This document shows, piece after piece, positions 46,314 to 57,771 of a stretch of 64,000 nucleotides of DNA. The notes under the pieces are model-generated. The model was not told the origin of the DNA, did no database searches, and saw nothing but the letters and a program-made list of their open reading frames with translations. Origin of the DNA: Fomes fomentarius (Eukaryota > Basidiomycota > Agaricomycetes > Polyporales > Polyporaceae); assembly GCA_022606135.1 (NCBI GenBank), contig JABYQN010000004.1, positions 1,054,001-1,118,000 on the forward strand. Reading direction: 5' to 3'. Each line of letters opens with the position of its first letter. The stretch's first letter is position 1. A program made the position numbers and the translations under genes.

Positions 46314-48743
46314 TCATCGGTCAACCAGGCAGGACGACGCTTTCGCCTTCCTGACCACTCTGCGCGTCAATCCATCGTTGTCCCTGACCCAATCGGGGAC
46401 GAGGACATATCCTCCTCGTCGTGGTAGCCACACGCACCACACATACCAATACGTGAGCCCGGCACAGGACATGAGCCACGCAACGAGCACATGCAGCTGC
46501 CCGGAATCGACGACACAGGACAAAGTGAGCACGGGTCAATTGCCAGCACCGATATGTTTCGAGCTGAAACTCACCCAGTATGGCAGCGTATCGTACACGT
46601 TGAACCCCCGAGCGGGTGGGATGAGAGGCACGGCGACGAGGAGCACGTTTGAAAGGAGGAACAAGACGACCACCCAGGTCCACGCTTGGAAAGGAGGCAG
46701 CCAGTCATACGACGCGCGCAGCGTCCTGAGACGTTTCGGCAATAATCTCTCTGGAGTGTGCAAGAAGAGGAGACCCCCGGAGACGAACATGTTGGTCAGT
46801 GCCAATGGGTAAGACGTCACTGGGATCGTACGGTGAGCTGGTTAGTGAAGGCCCAAAATTAAAGGTGTAACGCACGGTTGAGCATGAACAAGTACGTGTC
46901 CCCTGGAGTCACGAGCAGTACAATGCTGCTCGATATGAACCACTGCTCGAAGAGCCCGCCAAGGGGAGTGTTGAAAGGCCTGTTGCCAGCGAAGAATGAA
47001 GAGAACGGCAGAACGCCTTCCCTTCCAAGCACCTGAATAACTGTTACTAGGTTACAAAGAAGCGGCCATGAGAACGATGATAAGACTCACCGCGTCCATG
47101 GGTGAACAATGCCGACATGATATTGCCCAAGATAGAGAGCGCGATGATCGCGCTCACAATCTACATCCCTCAGCCACTTGAGTGGTATACAGACGTACGA
47201 ATGGGAAGAAAGCGTACCCGTTCTGCATTCACTCCCCACAGCTTCCCAAAGTACAGAGCAGCGACGATGCGACCGCCGCCAAGAATCTCCCCTTTGTCTA
47301 CGACAACGTAATATGCGATATTGACAAGCATATACACGACCGTGACAGATATCATTGCGAGCGGAGCTGCACGCTTGAGTGTTCGCACTGGGTCGCCTAC
47401 CTCCGCCAGAGCGTAATTCGCATTTGAGTATCCGGAGAAGCACCTATAGTCCAGGTTCGCCGTCAAAGAGAGGCTACATCACGTCGCGAGAGATGTGCAC
47501 CAAATGACTGAACACAGCCCAGTGACAAACGCGTTTGCACCACCCTTCAGGCTTCCTTCCCACATTATGTTCCACTCGAAGTTCTTCGGTGGCTGATATA
47601 CGATATACATGTTCAGCAAGGAACAAGCCTATCGCACACTATTCTGAGCACGATACAAATGACACAAACACTCACATTGTCTGATCTAAACCCAGGAACA
47701 CGAAACATCGACGCGAGCCCACTAAGGGTAATACCGAAGAGGACGAGGAGCTTGAACATTCCAAGGGCGTTCTGCACGCGCAGGCCGGCCTTGGGCACAA
47801 CACCGTGCAAGAGGAAGGCGAAGGTCATGCACGCCACACCAGCTACACGCGTTGCGGAAGCGGAAGGTGTACTTGTAGGATCGAACGCGTGGAACACAAC
47901 TGGGATGATGCGGTGAATGGACGGGCGAAGCAGGGTCCATGCCACGAGCAATACTCACATTCCCCAAACGCTGAGCACGCCGCCGCTTGCCATCCCTGAG
48001 TGGTATATGAAATGAGGAGCTGAACAGCAACTCGCAATGAAGTGATAGAGCTTCACTATGAAGACAGCATACACGGCATATATGCAGGTTGCGAGGAGCT
48101 TCGGTTGCCGATAGAGGTATTCCAAGTAATTCTTTTCTCCGCCATTCCTAGGCAAACCCTAGTATCCAATCAGTTTTCGAACGGGATCTAGGTGTAGTCT
48201 GTGACAACTTACGGTTCCAAACTCTATATACACAGCCGTGCCACACAGAGCAGCAGCAGCCCCGAGCAGCCACAATACCAATGAGACGCCGACGCTGCCT
48301 GAGGATCGTAGGATGACACTTGGGGCCGAGAATATCCTACGGGCATGTGTTCAGCGGAAGAGTCGTGCGAGCCCAAATGGAACTTACCCCGTCCCAATTA
48401 CCCTATTCGATATCAGGGATATTGTACTCGTGAGGCCTGCAATGTATCATTTTGTCTTCATGCCTATGGATTCACAACATGGAACTGGGATGGTTCTGAC
48501 CTAGGAGATGTTTACGTGCCCCAACATCCTCTGCTCCAGAACCGTGAAGGTGAAGGCATTCGATCAGCACTCGAGAACGGATAGACAAAACTCACGACTA
48601 TCATTGTTGTCCACGAGCGCGACTGCTTGCACCTCTACCGTCGCGTAGCTATTCGTCACGTCGCACTGCGCCTCGTCCCAAATCAACAGCGGTTCCTCTT
48701 CCGCCGTCCGCGACGTAGCCTCGCCCGGATGGCGCCCGGACAT
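46314..48743 (-). CDS. Amino-acid permease of the Mup1/LAT group (APC family)
   Basis: Plasma-membrane amino-acid transporter, most like high-affinity methionine permeases. The ATG at 48743 gives an acidic cytosolic N-terminus (MSGRHPGEATSRTAEEEPLL). The first helix carries the APC signature VIGTG then IFSAPSVILRSSGSVGVSLV. Then come GLPRNGGEKNYLEYLYRQPK, FLLHGVVPKAGLRVQNALGM, the diagnostic FSGYSNANYALAEVGDPVRT then LKRAAPLAMISVTVVYMLVN, IIALSILGNIMSALFTHGRV and QVLGREGVLPF. The last helices (FQAWTWVVVLFLLSNVLLVA, HVLVAWLMSCAGLTYWYVWC) precede the stop at 46314. About 12 helices across about ten exons. Substrate is inferred from group membership only. Confidence 0.9.
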
Positions 48744-49340
48744 CTTTCTCTGGAGAGCTGTATTGGGCCTTTGGACAAGGGGAGGGGAGGGGCAGAGATG
48801 GTATCTGGGGATATGAGCAGGGCGTAGATGTCAATAACAACTGGGCTGAGGGCATGGCCGTGCTACGCACCCATCCGATTATGTACATGGCAGTCAAGTT
48901 GGCAAACCCTGTAGGGCCGGCATCGGGCGGAAGACCTCAGTTCAGGCCAACGGGTAGGTATACGTCGCGTAGAACGAGTTGATTCAGTGCGCACCCGCAC
49001 CTCTGTGGCTACCCGAACTCGGCCTTTGGTAGACCACTGGAGTAAGGTCAAGATGGGTCAATATGATGCCGGAGCACAAACAGAAACATGTTGGCAGGGA
49101 GGCTCTGGGGCTTGATGACTTGTGGCTTGTGAACGTAACTCGGCAACCTGCGATGAAAATGTAGACTCACAGAATTGGAAACACGGTAAGGTGAATAAGG
49201 TGAATAGAAGAAGTAGCGAAAAGTCCCAAGTAAGCTGCATTTATTGAGCGTTTCTCCAAAGCGTACATCCTTAGCCATCCCTAGCAGTACAGAGACTTCT
49301 TCTTTTCACAGCCTCGACTTGTCCTTGACCGTACCTTGCA
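48744..49340. other. Upstream region of the permease, 3' flank of gpx
   Basis: About 600 bp without a gene. Small minus-strand ORFs here (for example 48863-49051) look random. Confidence 0.4.
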
Positions 49341-50146
49341 GTCACAACAGCTTCGCGACCTCGGCGTCGATCCCCTCGGGCGTCGTGGTGGACGCCCACC
49401 GGTGCACGACCTTGCCCTCCTTGTTGATCAAGAACTTCTCAAAGTTCCACTGCGAACGCGCATATATGTCAGCATCCGAGCATCGCGAATGTCAAAGGAG
49501 GGCGCATAGAAGGACAGGTATGGCGGCGGATGATTTGATGAATCTGGATATGGAGAAGAAAGAGGTATACCTTGATGCGGGTGAGCCCGAGGAGGCCGGC
49601 CTTCTGGCTCTTGAGCCACTTGAAGACTTCGTTCGTGCTGTCACCGTTGACGTCGGACTTGGCCATGAGCGGGAAGGACACGCCGTGGTTGAGCTCGCAG
49701 AACTCCGCAATCTTCTCGTCGTTCTCGGGCTCCTGACCCCCGAACTGTGGCAGACCACACGCCGTGCCGAACAAAACGTAGATGCCGCATTACGGCAAGC
49801 GCAGGGAGTTGGCAAGAACGAGTATAGCAGGGCTAAGGTTGAGCGGAAGGACTCGGAAGTGGCAATAGAGAAGTACGACGCACTTGATTGCATGGGAAAC
49901 CGAGGATGACGAAGCCCTGGTCCTTGTACTTCTTGTACAGGGCCTCGAGACCCTTGTACTGGGGCGTGAAGCCGCTGCAGTCACCGAGCAAGATTGGGCG
50001 CAGTGAGGATATTGAGATACGGCAAACACGCACCACTTCGACGCCGTGTTCACAATCAAGACGACCTTGCCCTTCAGCTGCTCGAAGTCATACGTCTTGC
50101 CACCAGGAAGGGTCGCCTTGAGGCTGTAGAACGACGCGTCGGACAT
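49341..50146 (-). CDS. gpx: Cys-type glutathione peroxidase (thioredoxin-dependent, Hyr1/Gpx3 type)
   Basis: Reduces hydrogen peroxide and lipid hydroperoxides. Translation from 50146 gives [34 protein letters not shown], then across an intron the codon TGC is assembled, giving [20 protein letters not shown] with peroxidatic Cys at about residue 38 (Cys, not selenocysteine). The next motifs are [19 protein letters not shown] (Gln of the tetrad and the resolving Cys) and [20 protein letters not shown] (Trp and Asn of the tetrad). It ends [14 protein letters not shown] 49341-49343. About 160 residues, the usual size. The reading frame stays open upstream to an ATG at 50374, adding 76 residues rich in Arg and Ser that could be a mitochondrial presequence. 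Confidence 0.93.
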
Positions 50147-51707
50147 GGCTGGCGGAGAGCTAGAAATCGTACGAGAGGGCAGATATAGAGATGTAGTAGG
50201 CAACGAGCGCAGGGAGAAGCCTGAGCTTAGGATTGCAGGGCGGTGGGAAGGCCTGAGAGTGTGGTAGAGTTGAAAACGTGCGACTCGCCATCGGACTGGG
50301 ACGGTCGCCTTATGTAGGCCCCGAGAAGGCACTAGCTGATACGGACAAGCCCATGCTGTTCCAACAGTTCGCATCGCGATCGACCTGGCGGAAGAACGAC
50401 GTGTCCTACGTGCCCGTCCGGCGTCCGGTTACTAATACCACTGCGTGTTTTCGACAAGATTCCCTCCACTTCGAATTATATCTTTGGGGATAATTGAATG
50501 ATTCAAGCAGGTCTGTTGATTTGGGAAAAACACATGCAACATCCGGCCAAGGATGCCCTAGGTACTAGTAATAACATCTCATGGTCACAAGCCTTCGAAT
50601 TCGGTCTCTCGATGCATCCCCATACCGCTATTCCATTCGGACGCTCACCGCTGCCAACGTATAGAAACACTTGAGCCTGAAGGCTGGGAAGAAGCAGCTT
50701 CTTCATAGTCTTCCTCGTTGTCCGTCCCTACGGCCGTGCTGAAATACAGTGCGTCGTCGGAGTTGATTGTATGCTGATGTCACCCACTCGATGTCCTTGT
50801 ATGTGACGACCATTCACTGATACCAAGGGTATCGTGACATTGGCCAAAGCCAGTGGTGCGATGATTTGTCGGCTGAAGAGTGCGTTCAGAGCGAGGTAGA
50901 ATCCGCTTAGCATATGTCCATGACATCAGTAGATGGCTTGAATCATGCGGAGCACATCGGTGCATGGTGTCCGTGGTAGATTACGATAAGAGACAGGTCG
51001 CCTGAGATCCTAGAAGACCAATTGAGAAGTTGGTGGGAGCCTATGGCGGTCGGGCAGTCCGTCTATGCCGCAGCTCATTCTCATCGACTTCTTCATCTCA
51101 ATCCCAACTCACAGATGGTCTTATCAGTCGCAGAGAATCACCCTCGGTAATTACAGTGTGGCGAGTCCTGGTTTCTGGATGGATGGTTCATAATCAGGTC
51201 TATGGACTATATAATACGTATTCACGTACGGATCCTCCCTCCGCCAAGAGTAGCAAAGATTCGCGGTAGCGGGTATCGGACAACCTTGTTTGCGTGTTAG
51301 CCGTCGGGACCTGAACTCGCACAAAAGCCCTTCGGCAGCGCACCGCATCGACTGGTGGTCAAAGCTCGTGGCACAAGGCGGCACCGCACCGACGAAATGA
51401 AAGACATCCCCGCCCAAAGCGAAACCATTGCGTTGCCATGCGGACGCGCCATTCGCCGCTCGCGTGGCTGAGCCTCTCTTTGCGTGGTTTCGACCACGCT
51501 TTGGCCTTGAACAAAGGCGGAGTTGGGAGAGGGCGCGGTCACGTGCGCGCGCCGGCATTCAAAGTCAAAGCGGGCGCTCAAGGTGTGGTCAACGCGTACC
51601 GAATATAAAGGCCACCCCGACTTTGCCTGCCTGCATTCCTCATACCACAACCGCGACGATCTCCACACTCGCGCACCTCACATAGTCCGCTCCGCTTCGT
51701 TCCATAT
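50147..51707. other. Divergent intergenic region between gpx and an orphan gene
   Basis: About 1.5 kb. A TATAAA at 51604-51609 precedes the orphan start by 120 bp. 50147-50374 may encode the optional gpx N-terminal extension. The ORFs at 50503-50965 and 51151-51668 have no domains. Confidence 0.45.
51604..51609 (+). promoter_or_regulatory. TATA box of the orphan gene
   Basis: TATAAA, 120 bp before the ATG at 51729, at a spacing common in fungi. Confidence 0.5.
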
Positions 51708-51728
51708 TTGCACCAACCACCAAACGCA

Positions 51729-52907
51729 ATGGCCGCTGCACTGCATGCGAGGATCCTCGCCGAGGGTTACACCCCCGGTATGCTTCGCGCTGCTGGGATG
51801 GTCGTCCCGGTGAGTCTGCAACCGCGGGTGGTGATACCCCAGCGGTTCGTGGTACCGCGTCCCCAGAAAGGACCGGATAGCTACGCTCAAATATTCAATT
51901 GGGAGGAGGAGGAGGATGTCTCGCCATGCGAAATATCTAGAGGTGCTGAATATCGCGAGCACCAGGTGAGTGCAACCCTGTGTGGCGTGGTAGCAATCGG
52001 TACTCATACCTCGAAGTACCTTCGCCATGGGGGAATTTACGAGTCGCGTGTCCTCTCCAAGTGTCGCGAGATGGCACAGCAGATGAAGAACGATGGGTAT
52101 CGTCGGACAATGAACGACCCTCGGTTCGTGAACGAGGCCCCGCAATGGCCTCCGTCCGCCGATCTCGTCTTCAACCCGCCTCAGTGGGGCGCCGAGATCG
52201 CCCCGCCACCGTTCGATCCCTTCCAGGAAGACGAAGGAGATGTGCAGTGCCCTGCGCCACAGTCAGCCAAAATATGTGGCCTGGCCGAATCGTCTCCTTT
52301 GGAACATAATTCCAAGACCATCGCGTCCTCGACAGCCACTCCTGGCTTCTTCATCGGCCGCGATGGGACCCAATGGCCCCTCCCCCCCGCAGAATTTATG
52401 CCCACTGCACCCATCCACCCTCCTGGTCTACAGCGCGGCCACCGGGCGCTCCCAGAGCGTGTCGCGTCGTCGGACCGATCTGACGACCCAAAAAGTCGTG
52501 ACCGCGACGGTCACACCCATGGCTCGCCGCAAACCACTTCGGGGTCTTCGCCGGCCTCATCGTCGGTGGGTCTTGTGACACCCGAAAACAAGTCCGAGCC
52601 CATATTTTCCTACAGGCCGGACCCTAGAGCTGGCGTCATTGGAGAAGGTCGACCCAAACATGGGGGAAGGATGTCGTCCAAGGTCGCGAAGGAGAAATCC
52701 TTTGCCGGTGGACACACGAACGCGCTGGGTCTGGACCTGTACGCGTTTCGCGACGTGGGGACGAGGAAAAGTTCCCGGGATACCGACCCCGAGGTGGGGT
52801 TTTTCCGTGGCAGAGATGGGAACTGGTGGCCGCTCCCACCCATGGAGGTCCTATTGGCATCTGTGGGTCACGTCCATCGTGGGCGCAACCCCGTTCCGAA
52901 GTGGTGA
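51729..52907 (+). CDS. Orphan protein with a duplicated GRDG-WPLPP motif
   Basis: An open frame of about 392 codons with a TATA box and a proper ATG. I recognise no domain. Composition is Pro/Ser/Asp-rich and mostly disordered. Two copies of one motif stand out: GFFIGRDGTQWPLPPAEFM at about residues 206-224 and GFFRGRDGNWWPLPPMEVL at about 357-375, each followed by a hydrophobic or Pro-rich stretch. An intervening part (FVNEAPQWPPSADLVFNPPQ) has related WPP spacing. GTGAGT sequences at 51811 and 51966 could start introns (the second to about 52017), so the first 100 residues are uncertain. No signal peptide and no membrane segment. It may be a lineage-specific protein. Confidence 0.6.
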   Translation: MAAALHARILAEGYTPGMLRAAGMVVPVSLQPRVVIPQRFVVPRPQKGPDSYAQIFNWEEEEDVSPCEISRGAEYREHQVSATLCGVVAIGTHTSKYLRHGGIYESRVLSKCREMAQQMKNDGYRRTMNDPRFVNEAPQWPPSADLVFNPPQWGAEIAPPPFDPFQEDEGDVQCPAPQSAKICGLAESSPLEHNSKTIASSTATPGFFIGRDGTQWPLPPAEFMPTAPIHPPGLQRGHRALPERVASSDRSDDPKSRDRDGHTHGSPQTTSGSSPASSSVGLVTPENKSEPIFSYRPDPRAGVIGEGRPKHGGRMSSKVAKEKSFAGGHTNALGLDLYAFRDVGTRKSSRDTDPEVGFFRGRDGNWWPLPPMEVLLASVGHVHRGRNPVPKW

Positions 52908-53710
52908 ATGGTCGAGCCTGGTCAACGGGAGTGGGACAGGAGTGTACGGTTGCATCCGAGTCACCGTCGCGGGTGAGGGCGGAAACATCATATGTGGCAT
53001 CTACGGGTACTCGAGCCAACCGAGTCGTGGACGGCTCCGCTGCCTCCAGCGAGCAACGAGGGGTATCGCGTGTCCACCCATGAGCCCATAGTTGTGAATC
53101 CCCCAGGCCATCGCAACTGGAGGATATAGCATGCATGTTGAAGCATGCGCACGCGCGTCGACAGCCGTGGTGAAGGTTGTTCTGGAGCCGCAAGCACGCT
53201 CGACCGCGCGGGACGTAGGGGGGGAGTGAGAAACCTGACGCATAACACGGACAGGTTGTATTATTTAAAAGATGTACTTGACTTTTTTGAGGTCTACTCT
53301 TTCGAGTGGACTTCGTATTGGGTCCGTTGTTGTACCACTCCACGCATTTGTACCAGCACTCCGCGTTGGGTGCGACTCTCCAAGTTTAAAGTAATTGGCC
53401 CTGCCGGACGACTCGTCCATATTGTTGTCTGTGGTCGTCGGCCAAGTCCAGAAGAAGCGATGTGAGGCGCATAGAGCGGGTACTTAACAGAGACAGCGTC
53501 CGAAGAGAGATGTGAGTACGGGGATGACACCTGGAACGCGACGTGTGAATTGGCCGATCTTCCAGCGGACCGGCTCGGAGGCACTCCAAACTTTCCGAGT
53601 GGCTTGAATCTCCATCATATCCCTCCCTGACTTCGTCCCCAACGTGAGCTCACTGCTCATTAGCACCCCCAAATCGTCGAAGCGCTGCTATAACTTGCTT
53701 GACAGTGACC
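52908..53710. other. Intergenic, promoter of the RMND1-like gene
   Basis: About 800 bp. The opposing ORFs at 52636-53343 and 53294-53672 have no domain. Nothing else is supported. Confidence 0.4.
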
Positions 53711-55138
53711 ATGAATCCGTTTACTCTCGTCCAACACCAGCTCCGGCGCAGTTTCTCGAGCCAACCTCGCTGTCGGCAATGGCGCCATCTCCAAGTCCCT
53801 CGTATGACTCCTTGCCTCTCTCAATATCCTTCACTCTCTCGCCAATTCTCGGACAAGTCTCAGACACCTGCGCAAGATGTTCCGAAGCCCAAGCCCAAAG
53901 CTTCCACGCCCCTCCGTCGCGCAGCCTCCGCATCATTGCCCATCCGTTCCAACCCGACACCTACACGGAGCGTGATTCAGCCTATATACACTTATACAAC
54001 GGCGGAGCGCTATCTCATGCCAAATCTCCGCAGTGTTCTGCCAGAAGGCGCACAGCTTCTGCACGACGCGTGGTGGGTACCAAAGTGGACTGATAGCCAG
54101 AGCGGAAAGGAGGGAGAGGTGTTCGTCTTCGGGAACGGCAGCTTCGTGTGTTGGGGCCTCGGAGAGGACGAGGCAGCACGCTTTGCACAACAAGTGCTTC
54201 AACGCTCTGCAGCGACAGTCGCTCCGCTCAAGGAGCCGGAGACGGAAGATCTGGAATTCGTGACGGATCCTGAGGAGTGAGTGCAGTTGGTCATACAAGG
54301 TCAGTATCTCGGTGGGTTGCTCATGTGTGTGTGTGTGTATGTGTGTGCAGGGACACGCGACTGCAGGGAGATCTTATCATCCTTGGCAGGACACCCCCGC
54401 TCAGCAGCGAAGACTCTATGCCAGCGAGCCTCCCTGCGTCGACGCTTCCACGCGAAACCCTGTTAGCTCGGTACGCGTTCTCCCAGGCGCTGTCGCGCTC
54501 GACCGCCCTTTCAGGATTAGAGGCAGCCCTGGACCACTACCTTTCCTCCGTCGCTTTGTTACCGCGGACACTCCAGAAGACTGGCAAGCCTGGGCTGGGA
54601 CGGAGGGCACTGGTCATGAAGCTTGGCGAGCTCCTGCGCTTCCGTCAAGGTCTTAACCTGAATCGAGAGAACTTCTCGGATACTCCCGACTTCTACTGGT
54701 CTGAACCGGTCCTTGAAGGTGATTGAGACGCGCAAAACTCCTGATGACGATCTCGCTTACTACGTACGCCCAGGATACTTCAATTCCTTGAGCAACGCGC
54801 TCGACGTCAGGGCACGTATACGGTCCGTGAATGACAAAATCACATACGCGGCGGAGGTTAGTAGCAGGGTGATAAAAGTGTTTGTGGTTCCTGCTGACGA
54901 TGTATATGGTAGATGCAATCTGTCTTGAGGGAGTTGCTGACAGAGGTGCGCAAGCGTACCTATTGCTACTGATCTACTTGTTGACTCCGTGTAGACTTCG
55001 GCCCATCGTATGGAGTTGATCATCATCGCTCTCATTGCAGTGGAGGTTGTGATTTGTCTCATCCGCGACGGACCCGAACTCTGGCACATGACCTTCGGTG
55101 AAGATGAAGAGAAACCGGCTTCAACTGAAACGGCGTAA
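53711..55138 (+). CDS. RMND1-like (DUF155) mitochondrial inner-membrane protein
   Basis: Five exons (53711-54276, 54351-54718, 54774-54856, 54913-54945, 54995-55138) sum to 1194 nt and stay in frame, giving about 397 residues. The N-terminus MNPFTLVQHQLRRSFSSQPR is Arg/Ser-rich without acids, a typical mitochondrial presequence. The DUF155 domain starts around IYTYTTAERYLM and shows EVFVFGNGSFVCWGLGEDEA, EFVTDPEEDTRLQGDLIILG, YAFSQALSRSTALSGLEAAL and FYWSEPVLEGYFNSLSNALD. The C-terminus has the family's single membrane helix, MELIIIALIAVEVVICLI. Relatives (human RMND1, yeast Mrx10 group) support mitochondrial translation or membrane anchoring of mitoribosomes. The in-frame TTG at 53699 is not used. 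Confidence 0.9.
54324..54347 (+). repeat. GT microsatellite at a 3' splice site
   Basis: A (TG)n tract with one TA interruption runs up to the CAG acceptor (54348-54350) of intron 54277-54350 in the RMND1-like gene. Confidence 0.75.
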
Positions 55139-55439
55139 TGCGCATGCTACATCATTCTGGCACACTGCTTATGCTGTACAAAACGCAACTCCCACTCATG
55201 CTCTCGGGGAGAGCATCACGGACGGTGAGTCTGGTGTTCTGCATTGCATCATAACGGCGTTGCATATTGATTTGCTTCCAGAATCTATAGTTGAACTAAT
55301 GCACACTAACTCCTCGCATCCCACCGCTCTCGTGCTCTCATTGACGTATTCTTCTCATGTATACCATACATCTAGAACTGTATAGTCAACTTCCGCATTC
55401 TACTCACGAGCCCCCGCTCTGTTCACCTCTGCTCCGTGA

Positions 55440-55964
55440 TCATGACACGAGTCGAGACTCGAGCCTTGAATACTTGATCAAGGTGATCTGAATGAATGGA
55501 TCTGCATGAATGAGCGTCATAATGACATCGGTCAGTATCTCACATCCCTGTCGAGTTGACGAAGAGCTGGTTGTGGTTCTAGGCTGTGCGTCATCTCGTC
55601 TGTTAACGATTCTCCAACAGTGTTGCTCCTGATCGTATGCATAACGAAGGTTGGAGAATTGCAGAGTAAGATAACCTGGTGAGAGGAGAGAAGGAGCGAC
55701 ATCGGAGTCCAGCCAAGATGAGACGTCACAGCGCCGCGTGAGTACTGGAATTGTTAGCTTCAGTGGGGCTGCAGCTGCCGCATGCGATGTGACAATGTAA
55801 GTGTGCAGTGAGAAAAAAAGTCTTATAGGTATAAGGCCGACCTTGATGATTGCTGCAAGTATCCGCTCCGACGCTGACCACTCGGATAGTGACGGCCTCT
55901 GTTCCTCGATGGAGTCATAGAACACCGACTTTGGACAATTGTACAGACAGTGGTTAACTAACAT
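55440..55964 (-). CDS. Doubtful ORF of 174 codons
   Basis: The ATG at 55964 begins MLVNHCLYNCPKSVFYDSIE. The first 45 residues (EEQRPSLSEWSASERILAAI) look coding, while the remainder is Ser/Thr/Leu-rich without a domain. It lies downstream of the lipase-like gene in a spacer of nearly 1 kb. No splice partner or promoter motif is evident, so chance remains likely. Confidence 0.25.
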   Translation of the reverse strand: MLVNHCLYNCPKSVFYDSIEEQRPSLSEWSASERILAAIIKVGLIPIRLFFSLHTYIVTSHAAAAAPLKLTIPVLTRRCDVSSWLDSDVAPSLLSPGYLTLQFSNLRYAYDQEQHCWRIVNRRDDAQPRTTTSSSSTRQGCEILTDVIMTLIHADPFIQITLIKYSRLESRLVS

Positions 55965-56103
55965 TTAAGACTTGAGTCCTGTGCAGGACTGAAATATGTA
56001 GGATATACTGTACTAAGGTCATGCGGGAATCGTGGGTTGAGTTTCCGTCTGGTCAGAACAATCATCACCATGTACATAAACTTCATAGCCTAGGCGGAGA
56101 GTT

Positions 56104-57392
56104 TCATCGCCTGCGGACTTGAAGATGTGCATCTATCCATGATATGCAGTCGTCAAGAAGGCGCGAGGGGATGTCACCCGACTCGTGGAATAGGTCGTCA
56201 AAAGCTCCCTGAGGCAATCAGGGTCAGAAGAAAGAAAAAGACACACGAAGAAGCGAATGAGACGATCGCAACATACCTGATATGTTACCAGTTTCTTGTC
56301 TGCTATATTGATCTTCTCGAATAGATCAATGCCCGCCTTTGGTGAGTTAATCTGGACGATACTGAATCAGGCGTACTTATCGCACGTCGAAGAACAGGTC
56401 ATCGCACCTCGTTTGCGGTGCCCCATATCATGATGATCTGTTGCGCACATTTTAGCATAGCTACGCAGAAACTTTCGTATGGGATTTTATACCGGAAGGT
56501 CAGTTGGCCACCGCGCGTAACCAGCCTCTAGCATCTCATCTCCCTGGTGTGATGTATGGCGCGTCAGCTTCGCACGCGACACCGCCTGAAAGAAAGCACG
56601 GACTTGAGTCACCATCTCCCATACGGCCTGGGCTCTTCCCTGGTTTTTTAGCAGAGGGTCGTTGGTCATCGCATTGACGACAGCAGGGTCCCGAGAATAT
56701 CGCTAGGATAGAACATATCAGCTACAGGTCACACGCCGAATGGATGGAACTCACATCGAGAGGCATGGGTGGGTTGAGCGGGAACGAAGGTACAATGTTG
56801 ACCACAGTACGAACTACATGCCGCATCCCTTTCATTGGTGTTAGGGCAGGCCCAAGCGTGATTAACGGCGAAACAGTGATGACCCCAGAGATCAACGCGA
56901 CAGTCTCTGGTGAGGGTGGCGTGTCTGAGCGGGCTGGAAAACACATCGCGAGGCCCCCGCCCTATGTGTCATGCACAAGCCACCACGAGCCTGCTCGAAG
57001 TCAGTCTTTCAGGGCGCTCAAGCGAGAGAACTCACACCCGAATAACCCATGAGGAAGAGTGGCAGCCGTGGATTCAGCGTCGCGACATGCTTCACCCACC
57101 ACTCTAGGTCCTGATGCTCTAGTGCACGCGTCGTCTTGCTATATGCTACCCCGGGACTGCTCTTGGATGGATCGAGCGCTGTACGCCCGTATCCTCGAAG
57201 ATCGTACGCGAAGACCATGATGTGCCGTTGTGCCAACGCGGCGTGTATATCTGCGTGGCGCGCTATGTGGTCGCGGAAGCCGTGCACGAAAATAATCACG
57301 GCTTTGGGGAACGTAGCCGGATACGTCCTGGTGTAGAAGCTGTGGCCGTCGTGAGCTGAGAGCCATTGTTCGATGAAGGGGGAATTAGGCAT
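56104..57392 (-). CDS. Monoglyceride-lipase-like alpha/beta hydrolase with degenerate triad
   Basis: Serine aminopeptidase S33/Hydrolase_4 fold, related to Yju3-type monoacylglycerol lipases. The ATG at 57392 gives MPNSPFIEQWLSAHDGHSFY, the oxyanion motif IIFVHGFRDH and VFAYDLRGYGRT. Splicing across 57038 builds the nucleophile elbow FLMGYSGGGLAMCF. Then follow VVRTVVNIVPSFPLNPPMPL, DRYSRDPAVVNAMTNDPLL and the segment that normally holds the catalytic Asp, here IIMIWGTANEINSPKAG (Asn at 56411-56413 where relatives have GTAD). The last exon reads GAFDDLFHESGD, with Asp at 56197-56199 where relatives have the catalytic His (GAYH). Stop TGA 56104-56106. About 300 residues, the normal size. The fold call is firm; activity is doubtful. 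Confidence 0.85.
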
Positions 57393-57771
57393 GGTGACTC
57401 AGGGGGCGAGCTCGCTGGAGGCTGATGAGATGATGGTGGGCGAGAGAGAGGGGTATGTAGGGGTCGGCGACATGGCTTTGCGTGCAATGTGTGAGTGCGA
57501 GCAGTGCAGGGACGAAAGTCGGAAGTCGGCCGCTACGAGCTAATCGGCAAGACAGATCTATCTCGTCATGTCATTACAGCCGTGTCCACATCCGTACTTG
57601 TTTTCTTCCAGTTCTCTTGACAACACGGCAACTTGCTCCTCATCCCAGTCGCAGCTATAGTCGTGGTTTGTCCGAACCCACCAGAATCCTCCATACACGC
57701 ATCTCTCGTGCGTCTTCCAACCTTGCCTCTCTGTTCTGGTGTATATCCGCATCTTTGAGGCTCCAACATCG

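Noticed and set aside
46273..46812. A 179-codon plus ORF
   Set aside because: Antisense of the permease C-terminal helices.
52636..53343. A 235-codon minus ORF
   Set aside because: Overlaps the 3' part of the orphan gene on the other strand; no domain, and the plus-strand frame has the TATA box and ATG.
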